Source of the DNA: Silurus meridionalis
Taxonomy: Eukaryota; Chordata; Actinopteri; Siluriformes; Siluridae
Length of the DNA: 64,000 nt
NCBI RefSeq assembly: GCF_014805685.1
Contig: NC_060901.1
Span: 20,133,405 to 20,197,404, forward strand
Reading direction: 5' to 3'
Under the pieces are notes generated by a model. It did not search any database. It was not told where the DNA came from and worked only from the letters and a program-made list of their open reading frames with translations. A program made the position numbers and the translations under genes. Shown here piece by piece: positions 37,727-49,612 of the stretch; position 1 is the first letter of the stretch, and each line of letters starts with the position of its first letter.

Positions 37727-40713
37727 AAACTACATTAGCAAATAAAAGTCCAAAACAAACAAACATATAAAGCAAATTGTAGTTAAAGCAGAATTTAATA
37801 ATAATAATAAAAAAAAAGAATAATAATAAAAAGAATAAATGTAAATAAAAAACACACTTTGCAGTTGAGAGCAATGTTGAACTTGAGTGATGTAGCTGAT
37901 GCTGAGGAACTGTCATGTCCAAAATTCCTAAAATTCAATAGTGCATTATAAAGCAAACAGTGCAGTAATGCATAAAAATAAACTCAGCAGTTTTAAATCA
38001 ATTAATCAAATAAACATAAAAACATTAATACTTTTGACTTTTTTTATATCAACACTATTCACATTTGCCAGCCGCTAACGAGCCGTAACGAGGTTCAGTC
38101 AGCCGTTGCTGATGTCGCGTTCTGATTACACACGTCTCGCTCAATACGTTTGATCAGTTTGAAAACTTGCAGTATGACATTTAAAAAGGAAAAAAAAACC
38201 ACAATGACACGCTGGAACGTACGACTCAGATGATTAGTTGTAGCTTGAGGGCTCCTCAGCTTGTCAAAAATCTGTTTGTGTTTTGCATTTCACCTGCATC
38301 AACCCAAACATAAATGTCAACCGCAACATCAACAAAGATAACGGAGCAGGAGATCTGACTGAGTGCCAGCTCTGGAGCCTGAGGCCGTCTGAAAACAGAC
38401 GAGTGTTTCTGTTCTGTCCTGTGAATAAATAAAAGGTGCTTGTCCTCTGAAATGAAATTATTATTTCTTACGACACATTCCTGCCTTTCTCCTCAAGGCT
38501 ATGTATTTTTGAGATAAAATGGTTGTAAGAGGGCATTCAAAAAGATTAAAAATGTCCCACCTGTGACAGGTAGAACTATTAATCATGCAGCACATTTCCT
38601 CAGATTGAAACTGTGTATTTATAGAAGCAATTCAGAGGAGCTGCTGAGCATGGAGACCATCTCATCTGCAATTCACTGCTGCTGCTGGTTTTGTTTTGGA
38701 TGACTTTCCTAAAGAGAGTGTTTACTATTGAATGTTGATGGGTATTGAACAGACACGCTGTGGGAAACTCTGGAAAAACAGATCAAGCACTAAAAACCCA
38801 ATACACAAATTCCTTCCTGGTCAGGGTTCAGAAACAGTGACAAGGCCTTCACGACTGATTCACTCATTTTCATCCAGAACATGGAAGAACACTCAGGACT
38901 AACGTTTCTTCTCAGTCATTTGTTCATTTTGTGTTGGCTGCACAGGTGCATCATCCTGTGATGTCGTGATCGCAAATATTCTACATTGGATCCAGAAATC
39001 AGTTCAGAATCTCAACCTTCCCCCTTTACAAGAAGGTTTTATATTTGTTTATTTACAGGTCATGTATTTCACCCACAGTCCTTCAGTAATGTTCTACCTG
39101 AACTAATCCGTCTCTTCAACCCATCATCATGACGCCAAGAAAAAACAGCGCCTCCTGCAGGTCTCTTTCTGACTCCTAATCCTGATCTCTCTGTAAAATC
39201 TACGTAGGATTGCGTGATCTGTTTTAATCCAACATGGAACAGCAAGAGAGAAAACTCATTTACACACAACCTGTTGAGCACCATTTCTGCAAAGAGCTGA
39301 AGTCATAGTAATGAGAAGTAGAACAAATAACTGCTTCTGTTTCCAGAAGTATTCAAAACCTCGAGGGCTGTGTGGGTTTATTGTTTTTAAAGCCGAGGCT
39401 ACAGAAACACCTGGCAGGCAGCTACGGCATTGACCTCTTCATCAGCTTTGAAGGATCGCTCAGTGATCTCACATTCCGACAGTGCGGGAAAAAGACCTGA
39501 CAACCGGATGTCAATCAAACGCTAGACTGCTCATAGAGTTGTGGAGAAAACCTTAATCCTTATCAAGCTAAAGACGTCGCTATTAGCATTGGGTAAAGTT
39601 GTATAATATATTAGCACAACTGTAGCGTGTATCAGCAACCACGGTCCGAGGTGCATTTGAATTGATCAGGTTTACTTTAATGCTAACATTCGCAAGCTGC
39701 CTTCATTTTCAGCCTCACACAAAGCCACACCCTCAACACTAGCGTTAGCATTTCAACCTGACCTTTACCCACTCGCACATGATGCAATGATCACACGAAA
39801 TCTTGATAGTATCGATTTCCTTTTTTTTCTGATTAACGCTCATAGTTTTTTCAGCTGAAGATCGCGATTTACACTAAAGTCAGCGAGCGCCGTGAACGTG
39901 TATCAGATCGTCTCAAGAGAGGAGAGTCAAGGTGCAGCAGAAGGAGATGCAAATAATTCTAATGAAGAATATAAATAAAGCTAGGCTAACGCTAGGAAAC
40001 AGGAGCTACACACAGCATGCTAAAAAGCTTTCGACTCAGGGTTGAACCTTAACTCAATGTTCAACACAGAAGAAGTGATCATGTAGAGTTCTGAGTAAAA
40101 ACAAATCAGGTGTAGAATCAGAGGAGTAAATTGAGTCTAGAACAGAGGAAAAAGATCTGAAGGTGCACGAGGATGCCTGATGGAAGCCTGGAGGACACTT
40201 CAAGGTGCTCATGACATGAAACTGGTTCATCCAAAGCTCATCTACATGATCCACACCTCAAACCTGGACATTCCAGCAGTTTCACACAGATTTCATTTAC
40301 ATTCCTGTCCCGACACAAAGTCCATGTCCAAATTCAACTTCATTTTCTTTTCAACCAGTAAAATATTACTCAAAAGCACTTCTATCATTAATGCTAGCTT
40401 CACTATCGTTGTGTTTAATGGAAGCATGTGTAGATCTTCACATTAGCAAGATCGATATACAGCATGCTGAAGCTACCTACAGGACTCTTCAATTAATCTT
40501 TTAAAAAAAATACTTTTCCCTCAAATTGGCCAATTAAATTATTGCTAAAAATCTAAAAATATATATACATTATTCTTAATATGTGGGAATAATGGCGAGC
40601 TACCGTACAGCAATAATGATAATATCAATAATGATTTGCTTCTTGAAAGATTTTTTTTTTTCTGACTAGCATGCGATACTGTACTGCTGTGTATTGTGTG
40701 ATATTAGCTATTA
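37727..40713. other. 3 kb without recognised gene or repeat
   Basis: Contains an AATAAT-rich stretch at 37796-37850. 38440-38700 is a balanced, repeat-free stretch. No coding homology was seen; short frames such as 40180-40446 lack domains. Confidence 0.4.
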
Positions 40714-40750
40714 TATTATAATATATTATATATTATTATTATTATATTAT

Positions 40751-40804
<54 letters not shown>
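40714..40804 (+). repeat. TTA/TA-rich tract ending in (TA)n
   Basis: Irregular ATT/TATA words pass into about 50 bp of uninterrupted TA. Confidence 0.94.
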
Positions 40805-40806
<2 letters not shown>

Positions 40807-41572
40807 CTATCTTAGGCTTAGTAATCTTGTAATGCTTTTTTTTTTTTTTAAAGCTTTTGTGTTTGCTGGTAAGAAAATAATTTCAAAACTATTTGAGATT
40901 AACATTGTGTAAGTTGTGTAAGAAATTGTTGCGTAACACACACTTGATAAAAGATGTTCTTCTTGCGTATTGTGTAGTTTCATTCTCGCAGTTCTCCAGT
41001 CTCTGAGTTATTTTTATTATTGCCGTTTATATTGCTACATATGTTGGCTTATAGACTGCACAAAACTCTTGGCAGTGTAGATGAGGGTTTATAAAGAACG
41101 CTTCAGAAGGCCAAGTTTCCAAGTTTTAGTTCTTTTGTCCAAAACCATCCAACTCCACCAAGAACCCTGTAGGACCTCTTAGCATTAAGTGCTCTCAAAA
41201 GCATTTAGTCGAGTTCAGGATTCTTTGGAAACAAAGCAGCTCTTTGTCTGCTCTGAGAGGAGTGTTAGCTGATGGGATGCAGAAGAGGTGGAGATGTTCG
41301 CTCCACCCTGAACATGGGAGTGGAATGCAGAGGAGGGACTCCTAAATCAAGCTAAATTTTTTATCCTCTCTCCTAGTTTTCACTTGGAAACAGGGACTAA
41401 TTCACTCAGCCTTCTGAGACCTTCCTGATTTTCTCTTTTCATCTCAGTGTCCAGAATCTGGAACTTTTAAACATGTGGAAGCAGCGATACATCACAGTGT
41501 GGAGCTCCGATACGCTCATATAATGCCTCTCTTATAGAGCTGGAGAGGGTCGAGTGTCTTTATGATTATTTG

Positions 41573-41573
<1 letters not shown>
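40805..41573. other. Unique DNA, nothing recognised
   Basis: Non-coding sequence without identified repeat. Confidence 0.45.
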
Positions 41574-41627
<54 letters not shown>

Positions 41628-41657
41628 TGTGTGTGTGTGTGTGGGTGTGTGTGTGTT
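41574..41657 (+). repeat. (GT)n microsatellite, interrupted
   Basis: GT tract of about 84 bp with one AT and one GG interruption. Confidence 0.96.
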
Positions 41658-42034
41658 AATACTCGGAATTACCAGTACCAGTATTTACCTTTTGAGAGGA
41701 AGAAAACACTAGGTGACGTGCTGTTATAGGAAAATAATCAATGAGAGCTGGCTTTGGTAAAACAGATACTCAGAAGCAGTTTTTTGCAAACGATTTGCTT
41801 AAGAATTTTATATACTGTACATCAACTAATTATTCGACCTGTTGTTTTTCTGTTACATGTAATGGCTCTACAGTGGTACCTTTACCATTCTTCTGAAACT
41901 TGCTACGCCTCCAACATCCCACAAATCCTTTCATCCTGTTCCATCATGATGGATATCCATCCCATTTTGGACTCATTAGTCTATTCAGCTATTTTAGGCA
42001 AAGCCGTTGCTGACACAGGTGTTGAATTGATTGA
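41658..42034. other. Unique DNA leading into a MITE fragment
   Basis: A 128-codon open frame starts at 41754 and continues into the MITE remnant that follows. It has no recognised domain and is not supported as a gene. Confidence 0.4.
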
Positions 42035-42135
42035 GCTCACTAATGCTCCTGCGGCTGTGAGGAATCAGATCCCAGCAGCAACATTCCAACATCTAGTGGA
42101 AAGCAACTACCTACTGTATACGATTTCAGAAGAAA
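42035..42135 (+). mobile_element. Tc1-derived MITE fragment, 3' part
   Basis: CTCACTAATGCTCCTGCGGC, then ATCCCAGCAGCAACATTCCA and ACATCTAGTGGAAAGC match the 3' portion of a fish Tc1-derived repeat known for the ends ACACTATATGGACAAAAGTA. The terminal repeat itself is missing. A reversed relative lies at 62340-62648. Confidence 0.65.
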
Positions 42136-42392
42136 TGTAGCATAAGCAGATGTTTGGGTTCAAACGGTTCTTGGATATAATACATACAATGTGCAGAACC
42201 ATCAGTTTATTCTAATGGATCAGAAAGAAAAATGTACAAGTGCATATTCAAACAATGATCTGATCAACTAATCAGTCAAAAGCTTTAGTTTATGTTTATA
42301 TCAAACATCTTATTGGGAAACCAATGTGATCTCCAGGAGACTGACTTTGGTGACGGTTGCTGTGGCCTGGCTGTAATTTATTCATTACTTGG

Positions 42393-42531
42393 TCCATGGT
42401 TTTAGCTCAGACAGTGGTGTTACAGAACCAGCTGAACTTAGCATGAGGGGAATTTACCTCTGGATGGAATTTTCTTCATTTGGAGATGGTTCCACATGAA
42501 CAGCCTAAAGATCCATGAAGTTACTGAGCAC
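42393..42531 (+). repeat. Low-copy dispersed repeat R1, copy 2
   Basis: Related to 23226-23379 in the same orientation, with shared blocks GGTTTTAGCTCAGACAGTGG (one mismatch), CCAGCTGAACTTAGCATGAG and GGTTCCACATGAACAGCCTA. A segment of about 20 bp present in copy 1 is absent here. Confidence 0.75.
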
Positions 42532-45500
42532 CAAACCACTTAATTGTTGACATGTTTTCTATAACTTCATGCTTTGGTGTATTTGCTTTTACTCTGTATG
42601 AAAGCTTTTTCCTCTGACTGCAGAAAGCCCAGCCTGGTGTTCGGAGAGGAAGAAACTGGTATTTATGAGATCCAGCACCGAAGCCCTAAGGAATCTGTTC
42701 CACACTCAGCTTTAGGCTCTTCTGCACTTAGTAACCAAAATGCCTGAGGGGGCCTGAAGGTTTAGCAGCAGATCAGCACACTGTGCACTACATCCAGCCT
42801 CCCTGGCCCTGACACTATGCCTATTATTGATGACGAGCCTGTCAAAAAGCAGACAACTCAATCGTAGTTTGGAGAAAGAGTAGGCTGTGATCAGATTTTT
42901 CTCCAGGCTCGCAGTCAGCACATGTACACTGACCTTGCACAGAAAACATTCTCAATTATCAGCAAGAACAACCACAGGTCCTTTTAACACCTCCAGTTAG
43001 TTATCAAAACTCCCTTTTGCTTCTTAAAATCCCACCTTATTGGCTCTGTGTAAGCAGCACCAGCTGCATGTGGAGGCTTTTTTGGGTAAAGAGATACAAA
43101 AAGGACGTCCATCTCAAAGGGCCAGAGTTGTTGAGGTTAAGATAAGATGCTCCATTAACAGACTGTTATCAGGAACCATTGGCTTCAAGTAAGTTTCCTG
43201 TAGCACTAAAAAAGACAAGAAAATATCATTGGTGTGATGGCTGCTGTGGCACTCAGATATCACTGGAGCAGTAGTGTCTTATTGTGGCATTTTCTTTGCC
43301 TTGTATTTCCATCGTCCTCCTGAAAGCTATACTGTTTGCGAGATGTAACCAAAAAAGAGCTCCTTTTGTTCCCTGGAGCGTCTCCAGCGCTGCTTCCTGT
43401 CATTCATTGAGCGTGCTCTTTTGTTCGGCACGTCCCCCGGGAAAGAGAACAATTACAGAAATTGGTCTAATTATGTCAAATATTAGCCTCTCACAGAAAA
43501 AATGTAACTACAGGCAAAAATTGCTTAAAGCTACAACACGCACTCTGGGGAAACAGTCTGGTGATCCTTTGAGGACAAACCTTATGAATGAAAGTCCTGG
43601 ATGAGGCACCACCTTCCTTCTAAACCAATGTTATAAAAACCAACATCTATAAAAACACTTTCACCACAAGTCTGAGAGGTGCAGAATGGATCCTCAATCT
43701 CAATTTACTGTAATTTTACCAACCCACAGACTTATTAATGTGTAGTGACTGAAGAAGGGGTGAGTGTCGAGGCCCGTAATATCTGGCTGTGTGAAGAAGT
43801 ACACCTGAGGTCCTGAAGGGCAGTGAAGATGTTTAAGCAGGGTTCAGACAAAGTGAGGAAGAGGGTTTCTTCCTAAAGGTCCCCAGAAGACTTTAATCTG
43901 ATAACCACAGCGCTCAGAAAGTGATGTTCTATCTTCTTGCTAGTTAAATTAGTATGGTATAAATATAAAGGAATGATTTCTGACACACACAGACTACTGA
44001 TTTCATAGCTTTTTTTGTAAAGGACTTATAGGCTCTGGATATTCTCTTAATCAAGCAGGAAAACAAGCCCTAAAAACTCGACTGTACTTCTACACCCATA
44101 ATGTGTCCAGGGAGGAAAGGACTGATGGTGGGACGGCATATGCTAGTTTTACTGCTGCCTAGAGAACTGAGAGACTGGAGGACAGAGAATGTGTTTCCAG
44201 AGAAGGGTCATCTTAAAGCCACATTTCAGCAGCTTTATGTTTCCCGAGACGGTCATTCGGCGTTCACACATCACTATCTGACGTTGTAATTACACTTACC
44301 ACATGCGAACAGAGGAGCTTTGGCTACTCCGCGATAATTTTCCTGAAGCTGCACACATAAGACTGGACTGAAACGCTTCCTGAATTGCAGCGCCGCTGCT
44401 GAAAGTAGATATTTTCTCGTTATTTTTTTTCCCCCGTAATGGCTGAGGAGAGTGGAAGAGTGATGGAGTCGAGAGTTTGCTCTGGTGCCTCAAAGCCTTT
44501 TAAAACTTCCTGCGAGAGGTGTGAAAGCTACACTGTAAAACCTTTTTCAGCCCATTAAACATCACTCACAGGGAGGCACTTCTGACAGGTTGGGATATAC
44601 ACACTGGCATGATTAAAGTTTTTAACAAAAGACAAATAAAGCTATTTTTCATCTCGTGATCTCGGTGAACTTTCCATCATCGGTGGGAAATCGGTTACTG
44701 ATTAAAATGTAGCCCAAATAATCTGCAAACGGAGAAGAGATACTTCTCTTTTCAGCAGCTTTGGGTTTTATTGTTAAAAAAACATCACATTAGATGATTA
44801 GTTGATCTCTAATTAAAAGGTTCATGTCATTTTTTTTTCAAATCGATATTCATAACTGTTTCACAAAACCATGAAACATTAAATGTAACTACAAACAAAT
44901 AAGTTAAACTCTTTATATTATACCCATGTGATTATGATTATGATTTGCTCTGCGCTTGGGTTCAAAACGCTTTCATGTATTTCTTTCATATGAATTTATG
45001 TTTGTGACACTTTATACCCTGGACGTGTTTGATTTACACGAGACTGCTCCTTTTCTACTTCCTACTGCTCTTCTACTGCTATTTGACTGCTCCAACCCGC
45101 AGCTCACCCCAAGGTCACCTGACAAGGCTAACGTCCTGCCTGAAAGCTCAGGGTTCGGCGATGAGTTCAAAGTCAGGTCACAGCTGAGGACAAGGCTGGG
45201 ATCAAACCTTCCCCTCAGGACAAGCTCTGAATTACCAAGTGACGCTAACGGCACCGAGTGTCTTAACTAACAACTGTTCCCCTGACAGAGTCTGGAAAAC
45301 CTGTCAGAAGGGAAAAATGAGGAGCTTCAAAGAAGCAGATTATAGCTTCAGCTTTGATAGTGTTACATGGGGCAGTCTTCAGCTTTGGGCTGTGTGAAGG
45401 ATCAAAGACATGAAGTGTCAATATTGAGGAGAAACTGGAGAGGAGTTATTTTGTTTGTTTGGAGGAAAAGTCTAAGCCTCATTAAAAAAAAAAAAAAAGT

Positions 45501-45646
45501 TGCTTCGTAATTAAAAAAACGGATTTGACTGAAATCCATTTGAGATCTCATTCAGAAGCGAATAAACCGGTATGATTAGCTAATGGATTGTTTTAGACTG
45601 ATTGCCGAGTGAGGCGTGGTCCAACATGTACAATACAATATATATG

Positions 45647-45648
<2 letters not shown>
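42532..45648. other. 3.1 kb of unique DNA with possible conserved islands
   Basis: No gene recognised. 42600-43000 and 43280-43500 are free of simple repeats and compositionally balanced. The second includes GAACAATTACAGAAATTGGT, a SOX-like palindromic arrangement. An A14 run lies at about 45485. Short frames carry no domains. Confidence 0.4.

Positions 45649-45688
<40 letters not shown>
45649..45688 (+). repeat. (GA)n microsatellite
   Basis: Uninterrupted GA tract of about 40 bp. Confidence 0.98.
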
Positions 45689-45691
<3 letters not shown>

Positions 45692-46649
45692 GATCAGGAT
45701 ATAAAAGCTTTCAATGTCACCCCGTCAGCCCCTGCACCACCCTCACTCCCTTTCTCTTAACTCGTTCCATCAGTCATGGAAAGATGTCTCTGATAATAAT
45801 AATAACAACGTGTTATCAGGGAGAACAAAGCGCCTGAGATCTAATCAGCTGCAGCGTAATCCTTCCTGTCTCTGACATCACAATCAGGTAGCAGGAGTTT
45901 GATGAGGACCAAATAATTTCGGCAGCCTCCACCCCCCCTCCCCTCGTTCCTCCTCCCTCCCTCTGGTTCTCCCCATCTCTCTGTTCTCTCCATCACTCCG
46001 TTCTCCACTGATGAAAGAACGAGACTCATGGTGCAAATTCACACAGAGAAATATGAGATTAATGAGTCTCTCAGCATAAATGACAAATTGTTCCAGCGAT
46101 GCAAACCCCCCTCCCCAACCCCTCTATCCCAAATTCATTCTTCCCGGAGCTCCATAATTCGCATGACTTCCATCATATCTGCCCGTGGCAACGTGCGATG
46201 CAGGCTGAAGTAATATCGTTCTGAACAATACCCGTGGAATTTCTCGAATTCTCAGACGCAATTTGCAGCCTCCAAAGTAATCAGGAGAGCGTCATCCTTA
46301 TTCAGGACAGAAAGTTGCTCTCTCCTTCATACCTTAATCCTCATTGCACTTTCCTCCCAGTCTCCTCTCTCAGCATGGCAACTTCAAGACAATCAATTAC
46401 CAAAGAACCGAGTAATCAATTAAGACCAGCTGCCGCACCTCAAGCCAACGAAGGAGCTCCATTAACTTTACTTTTCTTTTCTTTCCTGTGTGTGGTTTCA
46501 TTTCTTTCTCCATTTCTCAATGGTTAACTCATCTTGCTGTGTAATTTCCTGCCCCAAAGCCACTACATCTGGATTAGAAAAAACAAAGGGAAATAACTTC
46601 AAGCTTGTTTGAGAAATCAAAGCGAAACAGGACAAAGCATCATTATTTA
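45689..46649. other. Unique DNA with a possible conserved island
   Basis: No gene recognised. 45840-46260 is repeat-free and of high complexity with AATTC/ATTAAT motifs. A candidate regulatory element by appearance only. Confidence 0.4.
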
Positions 46650-46890
46650 TAAGTCGACCGATTCATCGGTTTTGGCAATTAATGGGCACCTATAGTTAAT
46701 TGCTGGAACTATCAGCAAAAATCCATACCAATAGTTTTTCCAGGTCGCGTCCACCGGAAAAAAAAGATGTTATTATGAGAGGAGCCTCTAGATGTTTTTA
46801 ATAAAATACTATTACACATGTAGTGTTATGTTTGTTTTTTTATCTGGTATCCAAGATCATAAAGTCGGCTGATTAATCAGTTATCTGAAA
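46650..46890 (+). mobile_element. hAT-like repeat with ATCGGTT ends
   Basis: Starts AAGTCGACCGATTCATCGGT and ends near AGTCGGCTGATTAATCAG, an imperfect inverted repeat. The internal AACTATCAGCAAAAATCCAT, then ACCAATAGTTTTTCC resembles the fish hAT-type repeat rich in TATCGGCCGATA words. No target duplication was established and no transposase is present. Confidence 0.5.
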
Positions 46891-47824
46891 GTACGATGCG
46901 ACCTAGCTATCCTATGCTAACCCATGATTTCTCATTTTGCTTCCTGAAAAGCAAATTTTCAACCTTTTATTAAAACTAGCCGTACGAGGGGCAGGAGAGC
47001 GAGCCGAGTCATGCTCAAGGTGCTGGTGGAGAATTGCATCAATAAAAAAGGGCTGTACGGATTTATCCAGATGAAACTTTCTGAGAACAAATAAACATCT
47101 TCTACTAGAACAAAATAATGCACCTGGAAGACGCCTGAACCTGTAGAGTCTCCAGATAAGTCGTAATACCTGTAATAAAGACACTAAACACACTCTGCCC
47201 ATAAAGTGACACCGATGATTGGATAATGGCAGGTTGGAGATCTGTTGGGAACACAACACCAGCCCTAATGACGTGAGAATGCCACGGTCTGAGCTTGAGT
47301 AGGCATGGTTTGATGGTGGAAAGTGCGAACGATGTGGGCACTTCAAAAAGAAAGTGCTCAGGTTGATAATAGGGCTCCATTTAGCCATTTAGCCGTGTAT
47401 CTTATTGCACCGCTTCAAGGGCTTTCACCACTTTCGGCCGGAGAGCACAGAGGAAGCACCTTCAGATGCGACTGTTTGATTTGGATGTGTACAGACACAC
47501 AAACGCAATGGTTGGAAATGTTGTTTTTTTATAAATAGAAATAAATCTATTGCCCTTTCACAGCTCATCAAACCTCGAACTTTTCCCTGTGACTCTTTTT
47601 AAATTACAGACTGCGGTACCTCGTGTCAGACGCCATTCCTCCAGAGGATTAGGTTTCGCAAGCAAATGTCCGCTTCAACTCTTGTCACATTCAACCTGAG
47701 GAAAGACACAGCAGATGTCACATTTCTGCACATGTTCAGCCATTATTCTGCAAGACTGCCTCTTCGTCTTAGCCAGCCTATAAAACACAAGCAGTGATGG
47801 GCAGGTCGCTTAATGTGCTTGACT

Positions 47825-47830
<6 letters not shown>
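46891..47830. other. Unique DNA, no gene recognised
   Basis: A 158-codon open frame on the minus strand at 46912-47388 has no recognisable domain and overlaps another minus-strand frame. I regard it as chance. Confidence 0.4.
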
Positions 47831-47875
<45 letters not shown>

Positions 47876-47878
47876 ACA

Positions 47879-47932
<54 letters not shown>
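47831..47932 (+). repeat. (CT)n tract in two blocks
   Basis: Two CT tracts of about 40 and 50 bp separated by TTCTCTCACACTCCC. Confidence 0.96.
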
Positions 47933-47934
<2 letters not shown>

Positions 47935-49256
47935 TCGCTAAAGGGAAACGCTGACAGCTCCGAAGCTGTCTGAAATCCACTGACATCTTATTTTCGGCAG
48001 CTCTCGGGTGCAGGGGATTAGCCTAAATGGCCATGTGATGGCTCTAAAGAGAGAACCTGGTGTGCGAGAGAGTGAAGAGTGCATGCTAGGTTTAATTAGG
48101 AGAATGGGAACACACACACAAAAAAGAAAACACACCAGCAAGCACCTGAATAGTAATGCACATGAAAAAACAACACCATGATCCTCGTTAAGTGCCTTTA
48201 ATTTTCCTTTTTTTTTCCTACAGCATTGGACAGATGTTGTTTTCACAGAAAGACTTCCACAAGTGCTTTGTGGTCTCCATCAAAATCATCCTATTACAAA
48301 TATCTCGCAGCAGTAGATCTTACCTGCAATTAGCTTTCATTTAATGTTTATTTAAAACCAGGGTTTTATCTCATCCTGTCATATTCCAGCTCTAAATAAA
48401 AAGTGTACGGAGACGTTATGAAGTATAAAAACTCTCAGCCGAAAGCTTGAAGAAAACAGACAGTTCATGGCCACAGTAGACCACGTGTTAGACTGAATAT
48501 ACAGTACGCAGGATAAGAATTCTGTTAGGAGGTAGTGAAGATGTTGCTGCAACAACACTAAAAGTGTTCTTTTTTGTGCTCATTTAGGTGCTCGGTGAAG
48601 GTGTTCGGATGCCATGAGTCAGTGACTCACAGCAGGTCTGGAAGCTTCATAGGGGACCATTTCCATGTTGAGCAGGATTTCATGAGCAACTACCTTTTTT
48701 ATTTTTAAATTCTGGAGAAGAGGTTTTGTCTTCAGTTTTCGCTCTGCCTTCTGAAGGCATCCAGGGACTTTGAGGAAGTTCATTCCATGCATACTAATAT
48801 TTGTTTTATGAAGTTTTCCAGGTAACCTTGAGGATTGTTTGGTCAAGTTGAGCAATCATCAAGAGAAGAAACCTTCCCAGAACAGAGAAGAGGTTTTATG
48901 GAAATTTTTATTTCTGTGAAAGAGTGGGTCTTGATGAGTGCTTTGACAATTAGTTATGGGTTGGAAGACCTCCTGCCAATGTTAAAGTTAAGACAGATTT
49001 CCAGCTTTACACCTGGAATTCCAAGATGTTTGGATAACACAGAAGATGACACATTACTTGCCTACTGCTGGAACAGTATCTTGTGCTCACTTTAGTTTCT
49101 GAAGTTCCTGGTGAATGATCCAAAGTGTTCACACTATAGTTAAGAATCCGGAGCATTCCAGAACTACTGATTAAGGAAAGAAGACTGCAAGAAGGCACCA
49201 CACTGACTTTTAAATCTAATGTAAAATCATGTTGTTTTTAATGTTGTAGACAATAT
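47933..49256. other. Unique DNA, no gene recognised
   Basis: Non-coding. Phrases such as AGAAGAGGTTTT recur at 48716 and 48886 but no repeat unit is clear. Confidence 0.4.
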
Positions 49257-49420
49257 GTGATCTGTGTGATCTTTGTGATCAATTTGATCTAAGTGATCCA
49301 TGTGATCCATGTGATCCATGTGATCCATGTGATCTATGTGATCCAAGTAATCTATGTGAAGTATGTGATCTATGTGATCCATGTGATCTAAGTGATCTAT
49401 GTGATCTATGTGATCTTGGC
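49257..49420 (+). repeat. 9-bp GATC minisatellite
   Basis: About 18 units of the form TGTGATCCA or TGTGATCTA (variants AAGTGATCC, AAGTGATCT), each carrying one GATC. Because the unit is nine bases, the array is open in all frames; on the minus strand it reads as repeated Asp-His-Met/Ile/Leu triplets. That is a by-product and not evidence of a protein. Confidence 0.95.
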
Positions 49421-49548
49421 CACCCAAACACAGCTGATGGAATGGAACATTGAGGTGTAACAGTAACTGCAAACAGTAAATGATTATGGTTTAGAACAGC
49501 AGGTTGGATGATGGTCAGCTCAAATCCATGCATCAGTAATTTTGCACT

Positions 49549-49612
49549 TTAAACAAGACATTTAACCCTTAATTGCTCAGTCCCTGGATAAGAACATTAC
49601 CCATAAAATATG
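49549..49612 (+). mobile_element. Possible SINE tail fragment
   Basis: ACATTTAACCCTTAATTGCT, then CAGTCCCTGGATAAGAACAT resembles the tail of the tRNA-derived SINE (CCCTTAACCCTCAATTGCTC ... CTCTGGATAAGAGC) with an internal deletion. It has no head. Weak but plausible. Confidence 0.4.

Noticed and set aside
41754..42140. 128-codon open frame on the plus strand
   Set aside because: Its 3' third is a Tc1-derived MITE fragment and the rest is unrecognised, so it is not a gene.
46912..47388. 158-codon open frame on the minus strand
   Set aside because: No recognisable domain or repeat-family match, overlaps a second frame on the same strand, and has no supporting gene structure.
49257..49420. Possible repeat protein (Asp-His-Met triplets on the minus strand)
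   Set aside because: A 9-bp DNA repeat automatically keeps frames open; there is no start, domain or flanking coding sequence.
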